Of a DNA stretch of 38,710 nucleotides, positions 19,446 to 28,087 are shown one piece after another. A model generated the notes under the pieces. The model saw nothing but the letters and a program-made list of their open reading frames with translations, had not been told where the DNA came from and did no database searches. Origin of the DNA: a virus. Position 1 is the stretch's first letter; each line of letters begins with the position of its first letter. Where the stretch lies: positions 1 through 38,710 of the IMG/VR virus record IMGVR_UViG_3300032249_000960, one strand, 5' to 3'. The translations under genes were made by a program, and so were the position numbers.

Positions 19446-19679
19446 CTACTGGGCTCCAGATGGATACATTTCCATCGCTTGATCAATCAAATCATCAAAG
19501 TGTTCTATGCCATTGAAGCCTGTACCATTGACATCAAGCTGATGAGACGGATAGTACTTTTCACCTGTATCTGTTTTAGTCCAAGGAGCGCCATAAGTTT
19601 TGTTGGTACGAATCGCCAGGTCTTGTTGCGCTTTAATCCATCGGTAACGAGATGCGTCTTTTGCGTCTGAGTTGGCCAT
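19446..19679 (-). CDS. small conserved tail-region protein
   Basis: 77 residues: MANSDAKDASRYRWIKAQQD, DTGEKYYPSHQLDVNGTGFN, GIEHFDDLIDQAMEMYPSGA. Proteins with the D-A-x-RYR-x-IK start, the YPxHQLD-x-x-G-TGF-x-G-x-EH block and a final MYP occur next to tail-fibre genes in many phages. Function unknown; possibly a fibre accessory. It follows the fibre gene by 68 bases. Confidence 0.65.
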   Translation of the reverse strand: MANSDAKDASRYRWIKAQQDLAIRTNKTYGAPWTKTDTGEKYYPSHQLDVNGTGFNGIEHFDDLIDQAMEMYPSGAQ

Positions 19680-19702
19680 AGGTGATTAGTGGGAATGACT
19701 GG

Positions 19703-19734
19703 TCTCCCTAGCCGATGTCATTGAGCCAGGGAGA
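19703..19734. repeat. inverted repeat after the tail-fibre gene
   Basis: TCTCCCT (19703-19709) and AGGGAGA (19728-19734), 7-bp arms with an 18-base loop, in the 68-base gap downstream of the fibre gene. No T-run follows on the minus strand, so it is only a weak terminator candidate. Confidence 0.35.
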
Positions 19735-19747
19735 TATGTGAGTAGGA

Positions 19748-21463
19748 CTACGAGAGCTGGGCTTTAACAGCAGCCATCTCTGACTCCAGTTGTTCGATGC
19801 GCTCCATTGCTTCCTGAAGCGCCTTGACTGCCTTCATGTAGAGCACCGACTGGTTGACGCCTTTGGTGACTTCGCCAGTTTCATTGCCTTCGGCATCGCG
19901 GTCTGGGGTCTCGAAGACAAGTCCAGGGCAAACCTGCTCAAGTTCCTGCGCTATAGGACCGATCTGGCGGTGGGTTTCATGCCCGGTTTCTTCTTTGAAG
20001 TTCCAGTTACAAATGCGGATAGCTTTCAGATCATCCCATTGAGAGCTGGCATCAACAATGTTTTCTTTTAATTTTACATCTGAAATTGCGGTATAGCTGC
20101 CATTTGTATTTTGAACGTTTCCATTGGTCCAAACCCAATACGAGGAAGTGCCGGTATTGATTGAGCCTGACGCAGTATGTCTGCCATTAAAAAATGCAAA
20201 AGTAGTGCCTGCTCCTTGTAAAGTTTGAACAAAGTGACCATGCCCCCCGGACTGCCACCAAGTCAGGCCATCACTTGTAATCCTCATCCGCTCCGTCGGG
20301 CTGCTCGCTCCGTCGGCGGTAGTGGAGAACATTATGCGAGTTGGGCAATCTCCTACCGCCCAAGAAGATGGTTGATCGTTGACCGCAATAATAGATGCAC
20401 CTGTTCTAAAGTTTGTGCCGTCATTTCCAGTGAAGTTAATAGTACCCAGTTCAAAAGCGTTGCCTACCGCAGCGTTATTGCCTTGCGTATTACTTGCGGA
20501 TAAGCCAAACGTCAGGACAGGCGAAAACCCACTAGCCGAATAATTGATTAGTGATAAACCATTGTAAACGCTGCCTACGCTTTCAAATTGAACGCTAGGC
20601 GTGGTGGCGGCAGTCGTGTAGTAAACATTGCTACGCGCAGTAGACGTGCCAACTAAAAAACGACCTGAACTATCGATGCGGGCGCGTTCATTATTGCCGT
20701 TAGTTCCAAACAGAAGAGCACCTTGATTGGCGCAAATTGCATAATCTGAAGTCGTGCCACTGCCAAGTGCCGCTCCGCCACCGGCTCCTACATACGCCAA
20801 GTCTCCACCGGCATGATTAACATGGGCAAAGTAATTAGCGCCTGAAGTTCGCGACCTAAATCTAAACGGTTCACCACTAGCAACATCAATGTGCAGAGCT
20901 GATGTAGGGTTAGTAGTGCCAATCCCTACTCGGCCACTGGAATCGATCCTCATGGCCTCAACGCCGCCCTCAACGAAGGCAAGGGTGTCGGCTGCGGGGC
21001 TGTAAATGCCGGTGTTGAGATCACCAGTAAATGTGATCGACGGCGTGCCAACAGCGCCAAGGGGATGATCAATTGCAAGCGCAGAGCTGACTGCAGTTGT
21101 ACTCAGGCTGAGTCGGACCGTACCGCCCGTGCTGATGGCGACTTGGTCAGCGCCTGGGCTGTAGACGCCAGTGTCGGTGCCGCTGTCCTTGAAGTAGATG
21201 GATGGTGCTGCGGCCGAGCCGTTCTCAACCGCCAGCGTGCTCCACTCGCCGTCAAGCTGGAACAGCGTGATCCAGGCGTTGTTCGCAGCGTTGCGCAGCT
21301 TGAGCAGGCCGGTCGTCGTGTCTGCCCACCACTGATACGCGTAGGTGGTGCTGGGTGCAGTGGCGCCGCTGTTCTGGCTGACGATCGCTGCCAGCGCGTT
21401 GTTCAGGTCAGATCGGACGGCCGCACCAGTGCCGTTAGCGATGACGTAATCGTGTTGAGCCAT
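19748..21463 (-). CDS. tail fibre with S74 intramolecular chaperone
   Basis: 571 residues. The N-terminus MAQHDYVIANGTGAAVRSDL, LNNALAAIVSQNSGA, YQWWADTTTGLLKLRNAAN is a virion-attachment domain common in cyanophage fibres. The middle has beta-repeat units (TDTGVYSPGADQVAIS, LNTGIYSPAADTLAFV, GRVGIGTTNP). The C-terminal 110 residues are a peptidase S74 chaperone: SDVKLKENIVDA near 459 (the self-cleavage serine begins the motif), QIGPIAQELEQVCP, and a coiled-coil end MERIEQLESEMAAV. The chaperone trims itself off after trimer folding. This protein probably decides host range. It starts 23 bases after gene J ends. Confidence 0.85.
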   Translation of the reverse strand: MAQHDYVIANGTGAAVRSDLNNALAAIVSQNSGATAPSTTYAYQWWADTTTGLLKLRNAANNAWITLFQLDGEWSTLAVENGSAAAPSIYFKDSGTDTGVYSPGADQVAISTGGTVRLSLSTTAVSSALAIDHPLGAVGTPSITFTGDLNTGIYSPAADTLAFVEGGVEAMRIDSSGRVGIGTTNPTSALHIDVASGEPFRFRSRTSGANYFAHVNHAGGDLAYVGAGGGAALGSGTTSDYAICANQGALLFGTNGNNERARIDSSGRFLVGTSTARSNVYYTTAATTPSVQFESVGSVYNGLSLINYSASGFSPVLTFGLSASNTQGNNAAVGNAFELGTINFTGNDGTNFRTGASIIAVNDQPSSWAVGDCPTRIMFSTTADGASSPTERMRITSDGLTWWQSGGHGHFVQTLQGAGTTFAFFNGRHTASGSINTGTSSYWVWTNGNVQNTNGSYTAISDVKLKENIVDASSQWDDLKAIRICNWNFKEETGHETHRQIGPIAQELEQVCPGLVFETPDRDAEGNETGEVTKGVNQSVLYMKAVKALQEAMERIEQLESEMAAVKAQLS

Positions 21464-21486
21464 AACAAGGCCACTTTGCTACCAGT

Positions 21487-24400
21487 TTAAGCGCCCTTGC
21501 CAAATCCCACCGCAGTCCATAGGAAGTTCCTGCTCACTGCCGTGCCACCGCTGTTTCTGAAGGTCACGTCAAAGCCGCTGCTGGTGACGTTGGTCACGTT
21601 GTAGTAGTCGCCTGTCGCTAGGTTCTGCGCCACGATGCCAATGCTGGGCAGGTAGGCATTCAGACCACCGAGCAGTGCGGTACCAGTGAAGAACGCTTTG
21701 TCGAACGTGACCGCCTTCGTGCCGGCGCCACTGCTGACAGCACCTATCGACTGCTCAGTCCTGCGCTGGAAGGTGGCCTCGTAGCCGAGCTGGTCAATCA
21801 GGATGTTCTGCGCTGTGTTGTTGCTAATTAGCTCTGCCTTGAACTGGAAGCCGCGACCCAGGAAGGTGCCGTTCACGAACTCCTGCCAGCCGGACCACGT
21901 GGGCGAGCCGGCCGGGTTATCAGGCGTGCGCCGCAGGTACAGCTTGGCATTGACCTGATCGATGATGCCACCATCCCAATCTGCCCAGTCATCCACTTCT
22001 GCAGTGCGGCTGTCCACCAGATCGTTCGGGAAGAAGCCAGCCGTCACGAAGAAGCGGCTCAGGTCAAGGGCAAAATTGGCACCCAGGTCGAGCGTGTTGA
22101 GGAACTCATAGGCCCCCAGCGGCTGTACGGCGCCGAGGTAGTCCATGCTGCTGATCAGGTCAAAGTCAGCGATGGAATCCAGCAGCGCGTCACCGTCAAG
22201 CACGAGCGCGTCGAACTCGTCGCTGTAAAAGACGTTGGTCTTGCTGCCCTGATACGGCGGCGTGTCAGCATCTTCACGGCGGCTTTGTACCAGCAGGTTG
22301 CCGAGCGCATCCGGGAAGTCCACGATCACGCTGGCCTCGGTCGGGCTCTGACGCTCTCCGTCATCCTCGAACTTGACCAGGATCTGACCCTCCACAAGTG
22401 GCACGATCGCTTCGGTGCTGTAGCCAGCGACTGCAGGGATCAGGTCAACGCTGTTACTCCAGGTGCCGGTGCCATCGGTCAGGTTGGTATGACGGATGTG
22501 GACACGGCCGGCAACGCGCACGTCCAAGTCAACCGTGGCATCCCAGCGCAGGCGGGCGCTGTTGGCACTGATCGGTTCGATGGTCAGGTTCTGAACGTTG
22601 CCCGGTGGCTCGGTCTTGCCGATCAGGTTGAAGGTCGCTGTCGCTGGGTTGCTGACGCCGCCGAGGCTGTTGATCGACTGCACCCGGACCTGCAGCGTGC
22701 CAGCGTCCAAGCCCTCGATGCGGGTGCTGGGGCTGTTGGTGTCGATCTGCGAGAAGTTGTTATTGCCGAGGCGGTAGATCACCCGGTAAGACTGCACCAG
22801 TTGGGTCGGCGGCACCCAGCTCAGCTCAAATGCCGTGCGGACGTTCTGGCCATCGGTGTAGAGGTGCTCCGTGCCAGTCAGGCCGGTGGGCGATTCAGGC
22901 AGAGCGGACAGGTTGGAGATGTCCCGCGTCTGCAGTTTGATATCCGACTCGATCGCGGCGTAGATGCTGCTGTTGTAGGCCAGCGCTGTGACGCCATAGA
23001 TGCCGTCCTCGGCCTCGGCCACGCTGACGACACGGAACTGCTGCGTCTGCAGGCTGGTGTTCTCCATGACCCAGATGCTCTGGGCGTTGGGCGCTTCACT
23101 GAATGCGCTGGTGACTGTGACCACGCCAGCAGCCAGAGTGCTGACGGTGCGGGTCTCGACCAGGCCGGTGGGCATCAATACGCTGATCGTGGGCGAGGTT
23201 CCCAGCGTGATGCCGGTGGCGTCGTCGAGCGTGACGGTCGTGGTTGTTGCCGTCTTGATGCGGCCGCCGCGTCTGCTGCCAGCCTTGACCGGATCGGCCA
23301 CGTCGATCACCATGCCAGGCCGCAGCACGATGCCCGAGTCGATCGACACTGAAAAGGTGACGGTCTCGGTCAGATTCTGCTCAGACAGCAGCGCCCACTT
23401 GCCAGCACGGTGCGCCTGCCCTTGCGAGTAGCAGCCGACTGCCTTGATGTCTTTGTTAATGATGCCGTACTTGGCAACGGCTGATGCATCCTCGACGTAC
23501 TCGTAGGACACCTCGCCCAGGTTGTCGTAATCCTGGTAAGCGACTGTTGCTGTGGTGTGCCGTGCTTTCTGCGATGAGCCGCTGTAGTTGAACAGCCCAT
23601 CGACCACGTTGGCTGGGGTCAGCAGATACTGCGAATCAGATGGCTTGTCCTGCAGCACCACCATCGCGCCGGCGCCGTAGTAAGCAATGCCACGGAACAG
23701 CGCGACGAACTCTTGGATGACGTTGTAAACCTCGTCTCTGCTGTTGATCAGCATGTTGCAACTGAACCGTGGCTCCTGTCCGCCGCGGCCATTGCTGACT
23801 AGCGCGTTGCAGTACTGGCTGATCGCGTAGAAGTCATACCGATCCAAACTGCTGGTTGGGATGCTGGCGCCATAGCGGGTGTTGGTCAGCAGATCCCACA
23901 GACACCACGCCGGGTCATTGGTCCAGGTAGCAGCGCCGAAGGTGCCATCCCACACGCCGCTGTAGGTGACGCGGCCGAGATAGGTGGTGGTGTCAACAGT
24001 GGCGTTGCTGGGCAGTTGCACCTTGATGCCACGCACCAGATACTTGCGGGCTGGGACGCCTTTGAACTGACGGCTGTCGAAGCGCAGAAAGGCTAATGCG
24101 CTATTTGGGTATTTGAATTTTTCGTCAATAATTTCTGTGTAGCTGAACCAGAACGTGCGGTTCTGCCGGCGGGCGCTGGACTCGTCAGCACTGATGCGCT
24201 CCAACCTGATGTCAACCGGGAACGCACCACTCAGGTTGATGATGTAATCCCGCTGGTAGGCGTTGGTGGTCTTGCCGCTGATCGTGTCCTCAAACACGGT
24301 CGTGTAGCCGCCGCCGTTGTATTGGACCCTGCAGCGGATGCTGACCTCGTGGCCGATGATGTCGCCGTCGTCTTCGATGATCTGCAGCGCTGGCACCTGC

Positions 24401-24813
24401 ACCGTGATGCGGGCACGGTCCACATCTGAGTCAGTGATCTGCCGGGTGACAGATGCAGCAGCCGTGATCTCGACGTTGACGGCTTTCTCGGATTCAGTGC
24501 CGTTGGTGTCAGGGATGTAGCTCTGCGCCTGCGTGCCGGTGCGTGTGACGACCGTATAGCCGGTGAAGTTATCAATGCCACCTGCGCTTTGAACGGGCGT
24601 CCCATCCAAGTAGATGCCTTGCACACCGTTCTCGATGCCTTGGATCTCACCCTCGCTGATCAGGTCAAGGACACTGGCAAATTGGACTGATTGCAGGCTG
24701 TCGTCAGCCTCCGATGGGACGTGGGTCGTGCCGCCACCGCCGCCACCCTTGCCGCCACCGCCGCCGCCGCCACCGCCGCCAGCACCTTGAACCAATAGCA
24801 GATCTTCGATCAT
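21487..24813 (-). CDS. tail tip / host specificity protein (lambda J-like)
   Basis: 1108 residues, close to lambda J. A Gly-run N-terminus (about residues 11-28, coded by the GCC/CCG-rich stretch near 24730-24783) is followed by SVLDLISEGEIQGIENGVQG and IYLDGTPVQS, the hallmark opening of J. Central regions contain the tip baseplate domains (KYLVRGIKVQLPSNATVDTT, YSGVWDGTF) and fibronectin III-like segments around 640-830. It forms the central tail tip and contacts the host. It overlaps the I gene by four bases in the usual K-I-J order. Confidence 0.9.
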   Translation of the reverse strand: MIEDLLLVQGAGGGGGGGGGGKGGGGGGTTHVPSEADDSLQSVQFASVLDLISEGEIQGIENGVQGIYLDGTPVQSAGGIDNFTGYTVVTRTGTQAQSYIPDTNGTESEKAVNVEITAAASVTRQITDSDVDRARITVQVPALQIIEDDGDIIGHEVSIRCRVQYNGGGYTTVFEDTISGKTTNAYQRDYIINLSGAFPVDIRLERISADESSARRQNRTFWFSYTEIIDEKFKYPNSALAFLRFDSRQFKGVPARKYLVRGIKVQLPSNATVDTTTYLGRVTYSGVWDGTFGAATWTNDPAWCLWDLLTNTRYGASIPTSSLDRYDFYAISQYCNALVSNGRGGQEPRFSCNMLINSRDEVYNVIQEFVALFRGIAYYGAGAMVVLQDKPSDSQYLLTPANVVDGLFNYSGSSQKARHTTATVAYQDYDNLGEVSYEYVEDASAVAKYGIINKDIKAVGCYSQGQAHRAGKWALLSEQNLTETVTFSVSIDSGIVLRPGMVIDVADPVKAGSRRGGRIKTATTTTVTLDDATGITLGTSPTISVLMPTGLVETRTVSTLAAGVVTVTSAFSEAPNAQSIWVMENTSLQTQQFRVVSVAEAEDGIYGVTALAYNSSIYAAIESDIKLQTRDISNLSALPESPTGLTGTEHLYTDGQNVRTAFELSWVPPTQLVQSYRVIYRLGNNNFSQIDTNSPSTRIEGLDAGTLQVRVQSINSLGGVSNPATATFNLIGKTEPPGNVQNLTIEPISANSARLRWDATVDLDVRVAGRVHIRHTNLTDGTGTWSNSVDLIPAVAGYSTEAIVPLVEGQILVKFEDDGERQSPTEASVIVDFPDALGNLLVQSRREDADTPPYQGSKTNVFYSDEFDALVLDGDALLDSIADFDLISSMDYLGAVQPLGAYEFLNTLDLGANFALDLSRFFVTAGFFPNDLVDSRTAEVDDWADWDGGIIDQVNAKLYLRRTPDNPAGSPTWSGWQEFVNGTFLGRGFQFKAELISNNTAQNILIDQLGYEATFQRRTEQSIGAVSSGAGTKAVTFDKAFFTGTALLGGLNAYLPSIGIVAQNLATGDYYNVTNVTSSGFDVTFRNSGGTAVSRNFLWTAVGFGKGA

Positions 24814-25487
24814 TTCAGTTGCGCCACGTCAAGGCCGCTGGACAGGACAGCCGAGCCAACGAAAGCGCGGCCGTAAACGATCGGCACCGGCATCCCCTGC
24901 TGGCTGGTGTTGACGATGCCGCTGAAGCTGAACGACTCCAGCCGGGCGGCTTCCTTGCCGCGTTGCAGACCACTGATCGATGCCTGGGGCGAGATCATGC
25001 TGGCAACGCCACCAATGATCAAGCTGGCGCCAGCAAGGCCGATTGCGCTTGCAAGGCCACCGCCAATGATGCCCATGGCCGCGCTACCAGCTGCTGCGCC
25101 TGCAGTGACACCGGAAAGTCCCATGCCCAAGCCGAGAAATCCGCCGGCTGCCGGGCCCAACACGATCGCCAGTGCCACCAGACCGATGCCAGCGAAGATC
25201 TGCCCTGCGCCTCGACCAGCACCAGCCAGCACAGGCGCAATGCTGAACACGTCGCGCTCCGACCATGGCAGCACGGCCACGGTCGGATCCTCGGGGGTCA
25301 CATGCTCGCGGCCGACCGTGACGCGGAAGCCCATTCCGGTCTGCTCAGAGTCGATCAACCAGCGCTCCAGGCCAGGGAAGTTGACGCATAGCGCCTTTAT
25401 CGCCTGCGCGGGCGTGTCCACTTCAAACTCGAACCGGCACTGTCCGAGTCGCTTGCGAAGTGCGCCGTAGACCTTAACGACTTTCAT
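24810..25487 (-). CDS. tail assembly protein (lambda I-like)
   Basis: 225 residues from ATG 25487; an upstream start at 25529 is less likely. N-terminal ubiquitin-like domain (KVVKVYGALRKRLGQCRFEF, TPAQAIKALCVNFPGLERWL), then a long Gly/Ala-rich hydrophobic stretch (about 90-165) and a C-terminal SGIVNTSQQGMPVPIVYGRA. This is the standard layout of lambda gpI. It helps attach J to the tail tip during assembly and is not kept in the mature virion in lambda. It overlaps the K gene by 14 bases. Confidence 0.85.
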   Translation of the reverse strand: MKVVKVYGALRKRLGQCRFEFEVDTPAQAIKALCVNFPGLERWLIDSEQTGMGFRVTVGREHVTPEDPTVAVLPWSERDVFSIAPVLAGAGRGAGQIFAGIGLVALAIVLGPAAGGFLGLGMGLSGVTAGAAAGSAAMGIIGGGLASAIGLAGASLIIGGVASMISPQASISGLQRGKEAARLESFSFSGIVNTSQQGMPVPIVYGRAFVGSAVLSSGLDVAQLK

Positions 25488-26187
25488 GCCGCAAGACCAG
25501 GGCAGTGCTCTTGACATAGTAACCGCCATACACGTCGCGGCTACTCAATCGCCCCTGCACATGATGCAGGATTTGCTGATCGCCCAGGTAGATCGCCGCG
25601 TGGTTGGGCAGCCCTGCAAACAGTTGCATCAAGATCGCGTCGCCGTACTGCAGCTCTTCAAACGGCACCTGTCTGAAGCCCTGCGAGCGATAGCTGTCCA
25701 GATAAAGGTTCTCTCCGCGCTCCCAGAACCGATCACGCCGGTCGAAGTCCGCCAGCGTCAGGCCCCATTCGCGGCTGTACCAGTCCCGCACCAGCGAGTA
25801 GCAATCGACCACGCCGAACACGAACTCACGGCCGACGTAAGGCAGCTCGAACGCTGCAGGCTCGCAGCCGCCCCATGCCTCGGTCTTGGGGTTGACGATC
25901 ACCCACGGCAGGCCGCTGTTGTTGCAGCCGATCTGATCTGCTGCTGATGGCTGGGGCTGCGTCACCGGATGGCTATGGACCACAGCCAAGATCTCGCCCA
26001 GATCCTCGGCTGCTGCATAGTCCGCCGGGTCAAGTACGAAATGCTCGTCCGGTGTGGCGGCAATGTTGCGGCACGGGTAGTAGCGGCGCCGGCCTTTGAC
26101 CACATGGATCAAGCCGCAGCACTCGCGGGGATCTTCGGCCTGCGCGTGCGCCAGGATATCAGCCTTGAGGGTATCCGTCAGTTTCAT
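25474..26187 (-). CDS. tail tip peptidase (lambda K-like): JAMM plus NlpC/P60
   Basis: 237 residues. The N-terminal JAMM/Mov34 metalloprotease has E22 in RECCGLI and HSHP (71-74) with SAAD (81-84). The C-terminal NlpC/P60 peptidase has C129 in VVDCYSL, H196 in PNHAAIYLG and a later HHV. The two-enzyme design matches lambda gpK, which trims tail components and may cut peptidoglycan on entry. Metal ligands and the Cys/His pair are all present. It starts in ATGA overlap with the inserted nuclease gene. Confidence 0.87.
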   Translation of the reverse strand: MKLTDTLKADILAHAQAEDPRECCGLIHVVKGRRRYYPCRNIAATPDEHFVLDPADYAAAEDLGEILAVVHSHPVTQPQPSAADQIGCNNSGLPWVIVNPKTEAWGGCEPAAFELPYVGREFVFGVVDCYSLVRDWYSREWGLTLADFDRRDRFWERGENLYLDSYRSQGFRQVPFEELQYGDAILMQLFAGLPNHAAIYLGDQQILHHVQGRLSSRDVYGGYYVKSTALVLRHESR

Positions 26188-26855
26188 TTCGCAACACGCC
26201 TCGGACGACGGGAGGGCATCGTGAGCGCAGTCACCGGATCAAGCCCTTCGTTCAATCTATTTACAAACGTGGTCACAGGAATGCCGTAACGCCTACACCA
26301 TTCGCACTGGTGCAGGGTCTCTCCGTTGATAGTGAACAACCTATTGCTTCGCTTGTTGGCGTGCTGCTGCATGGCCGTAGCCCATCGGCAATTGTCTGGG
26401 CTATAGCCACGCGAATTATCAATGCGGTCAAGCGTATGCCCGTCGGGGCGCGGACTCATGTCCTCGGCGAAGAGCTTAGGATCGTGCCAGCGTTCACAAA
26501 CCTTGATGCCTCTGCCTCCATACAAATAAAAATCTTTATTGTTTTCGTTGTAGCATCTAGCCATCATCCCTTCCCAAGTTTTGTAAAGAGGATGGCCAAA
26601 CATTCCGTGCTTCACATTGATTGGTGGTGGCACTTGCGCGGCGCATCCGCATGATTTAGGGCTTCCTTTGCGCAAAGATGAAGACGACGCGAATTTTCTG
26701 CCACCGCAATCGCACACGCATTCCCAGACCACACTTTTTCTGAGCCTTTCCTCGGTAGGTCTTAGCGCCACGAGCAACCCGTAGCGCTGTCCCGCTATGT
26801 CAAGCGGTTTTTGCCCTTTGCCCATAAGTAGGGAAAGCCAACTCCCTTTCATCAT
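26184..26855 (-). CDS. HNH homing-type endonuclease between tail genes L and K
   Basis: 223 residues from ATG 26855. A zinc-binding N-terminus (WECVCDCGGRKFASSSSLRK, KSCGC) precedes the HNH-type core: YKTWEGMMARCYNENNKDFY, LYGGRGIKVCERWHD, HTLDRIDNSRGYSPDNCRWA. This is the phage homing-nuclease form with LDRIDN and NCRWAT. A C-terminal segment (IPVTTFVNRLNEGLDPVTAL) resembles a HTH recognition module. It sits between L and K, which are normally adjacent, so it is a clear insertion. Alternative starts at 26852 and 26825. It probably spreads itself by cutting L-K junctions lacking it. Confidence 0.85.
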   Translation of the reverse strand: MMKGSWLSLLMGKGQKPLDIAGQRYGLLVALRPTEERLRKSVVWECVCDCGGRKFASSSSLRKGSPKSCGCAAQVPPPINVKHGMFGHPLYKTWEGMMARCYNENNKDFYLYGGRGIKVCERWHDPKLFAEDMSPRPDGHTLDRIDNSRGYSPDNCRWATAMQQHANKRSNRLFTINGETLHQCEWCRRYGIPVTTFVNRLNEGLDPVTALTMPSRRPRRVAK

Positions 26856-26858
26856 ACC

Positions 26859-27752
26859 CTACGAAGTTAATCCGGCCCCGGGGAAGGAGCCGAATGGCAA
26901 CTCAGCCGTTGCTCCGAAACGCAACTTGCAACTCTCCACCCGTTTGCCGCATACGTCAGCCGCCAGGGTGCCGACCACCTGATCGTTCACGTTCCAATAA
27001 TTGCTGCCGGTGTAGCCGCACTCAGCACCCCTGTATTTCCACTGGCAAACGTTGGCGATGATTTGCCGTTGGGGCAGCATGACGCCGGCCAGGTCAAACT
27101 TGCTGGCCAACTCAAACTCAACCAGATCGCGGTTTTCGTTGGACTTGCGATCGACGTACCAGATCTCCGTCGGGAAGCGAGCATTAGGGTCAGCCGCTGC
27201 CTCGCCATCGAGGAACTTCTTCAGCGTGCGGATCCGCCGCACCGTGGCGCCGCCCAGATCGTTGCCGGGCGTGGTCGCGTTGACCAGCAGCAGCAGCGTG
27301 GTCATGTCGCTGAACAGGTTGCTGATCCGCAGCGTCGGACGCGGCAGGCTGCCGGAGCTGGTGTAATCAAAGCCCGTCGCCTCGACCGGAAGCCTGACGT
27401 AGGTGTTGCTGGCAAAGACGATGTTGCCTGTCACGGCTGCGTTCACGCCGTTGTGCCAGTAGTAGGTGGTACTGGCCCCGTGCAGTGTGGAATCAAGCTG
27501 CAACTCAAACAGCTCGATGATCGCGTTCGGACCCAGGACCGCCAGCTCTTCGTAGACGCTGCTAATCGCTGTCCATGTGACGCCGCCGTCTGCGATCGTG
27601 CTGCCGATGTCGGTCGGCCATGCTGGCTGTGTGCTGGCGCTGGTGCCTGCGACCGTGCAGCGGAACACCAGCCCGCTGACCTGGGTGGTCGTAGCGCGGA
27701 CAATGGCGCCGACCGCGTAGCTTGTGCTGGACTGCCAGGCTGCGTAGGCCAT
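26859..27752 (-). CDS. minor tail protein L-like, iron-sulfur tail tip protein
   Basis: 297 residues. After an N-terminal carbohydrate-binding-like module (AWQSSTSYAVGAIVRATTTQ, VFRCTVAGTSASTQPAWPT), residues 70-200 carry the L core (YVRLPVEATGFDYTSSGSLP, RPTLRISNLFSDM). The C-terminus holds four cysteines (VCQWKYRGAECGYTG, VCGKRVESCKLRFG) as in lambda gpL, which binds a [4Fe-4S] cluster. The N-terminal module is extra relative to lambda L and may bind host glycans. It overlaps the M gene by one base. Confidence 0.85.
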   Translation of the reverse strand: MAYAAWQSSTSYAVGAIVRATTTQVSGLVFRCTVAGTSASTQPAWPTDIGSTIADGGVTWTAISSVYEELAVLGPNAIIELFELQLDSTLHGASTTYYWHNGVNAAVTGNIVFASNTYVRLPVEATGFDYTSSGSLPRPTLRISNLFSDMTTLLLLVNATTPGNDLGGATVRRIRTLKKFLDGEAAADPNARFPTEIWYVDRKSNENRDLVEFELASKFDLAGVMLPQRQIIANVCQWKYRGAECGYTGSNYWNVNDQVVGTLAADVCGKRVESCKLRFGATAELPFGSFPGAGLTS

Positions 27753-28087
27753 TAGGGCTCGAAAACTTCCTCGAATGTAGCCGTAATGTTGTTGAAATTA
27801 CAATTGACCAAGCTATTGTTCCACGCCTTGCAAATCCATTTGCCTGCGTAGCCGGCCGGGTCAGTCCAATCGAATGACTCGACGCCGCCCCGGGCCCGCA
27901 GGAATCCAAGGATGTTGTCCCGCTCGGTGTCGGTGCGGTTCAAGAAGGTCAGTGACCATTTCTTCGGCTGCGTGTTCAGGCCATAAGCAAGCCGCTGCTC
28001 GTAGCCGTCACCAAACTTTACAGACCTAACTCGAGGCTGCTCCTCGAGGTCGGCGCTGAAGCTTGCGATGTAGGTGAAGATTGCCAT
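27752..28087 (-). CDS. minor tail protein M-like
   Basis: 111 residues. IASFSADLEEQPRVRSVKFG, DGYEQRLAYGLN, PKKWSLTFLNRTDTERDNIL, FLRARGGVESFDWTDPAG. These are hallmark blocks of lambda gpM (RVRSVKFGDGYEQR and FDWTDP). It caps the tape measure end of the tail and anchors L. It overlaps both neighbours by one base, as in other lambdoid tail operons. Confidence 0.9.
   Translation of the reverse strand: MAIFTYIASFSADLEEQPRVRSVKFGDGYEQRLAYGLNTQPKKWSLTFLNRTDTERDNILGFLRARGGVESFDWTDPAGYAGKWICKAWNNSLVNCNFNNITATFEEVFEP

Noticed and set aside
22285-23352. 355-residue rightward ORF opposite gene J
   Set aside because: Antisense to a well-supported tail tip gene in high-GC DNA, with composition of a reverse-frame shadow and no domain.
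24730-24785. GCC/CCG trinucleotide run considered as a functional repeat
   Set aside because: It simply codes the poly-glycine N-terminus of the J-like protein, which is common in the family.
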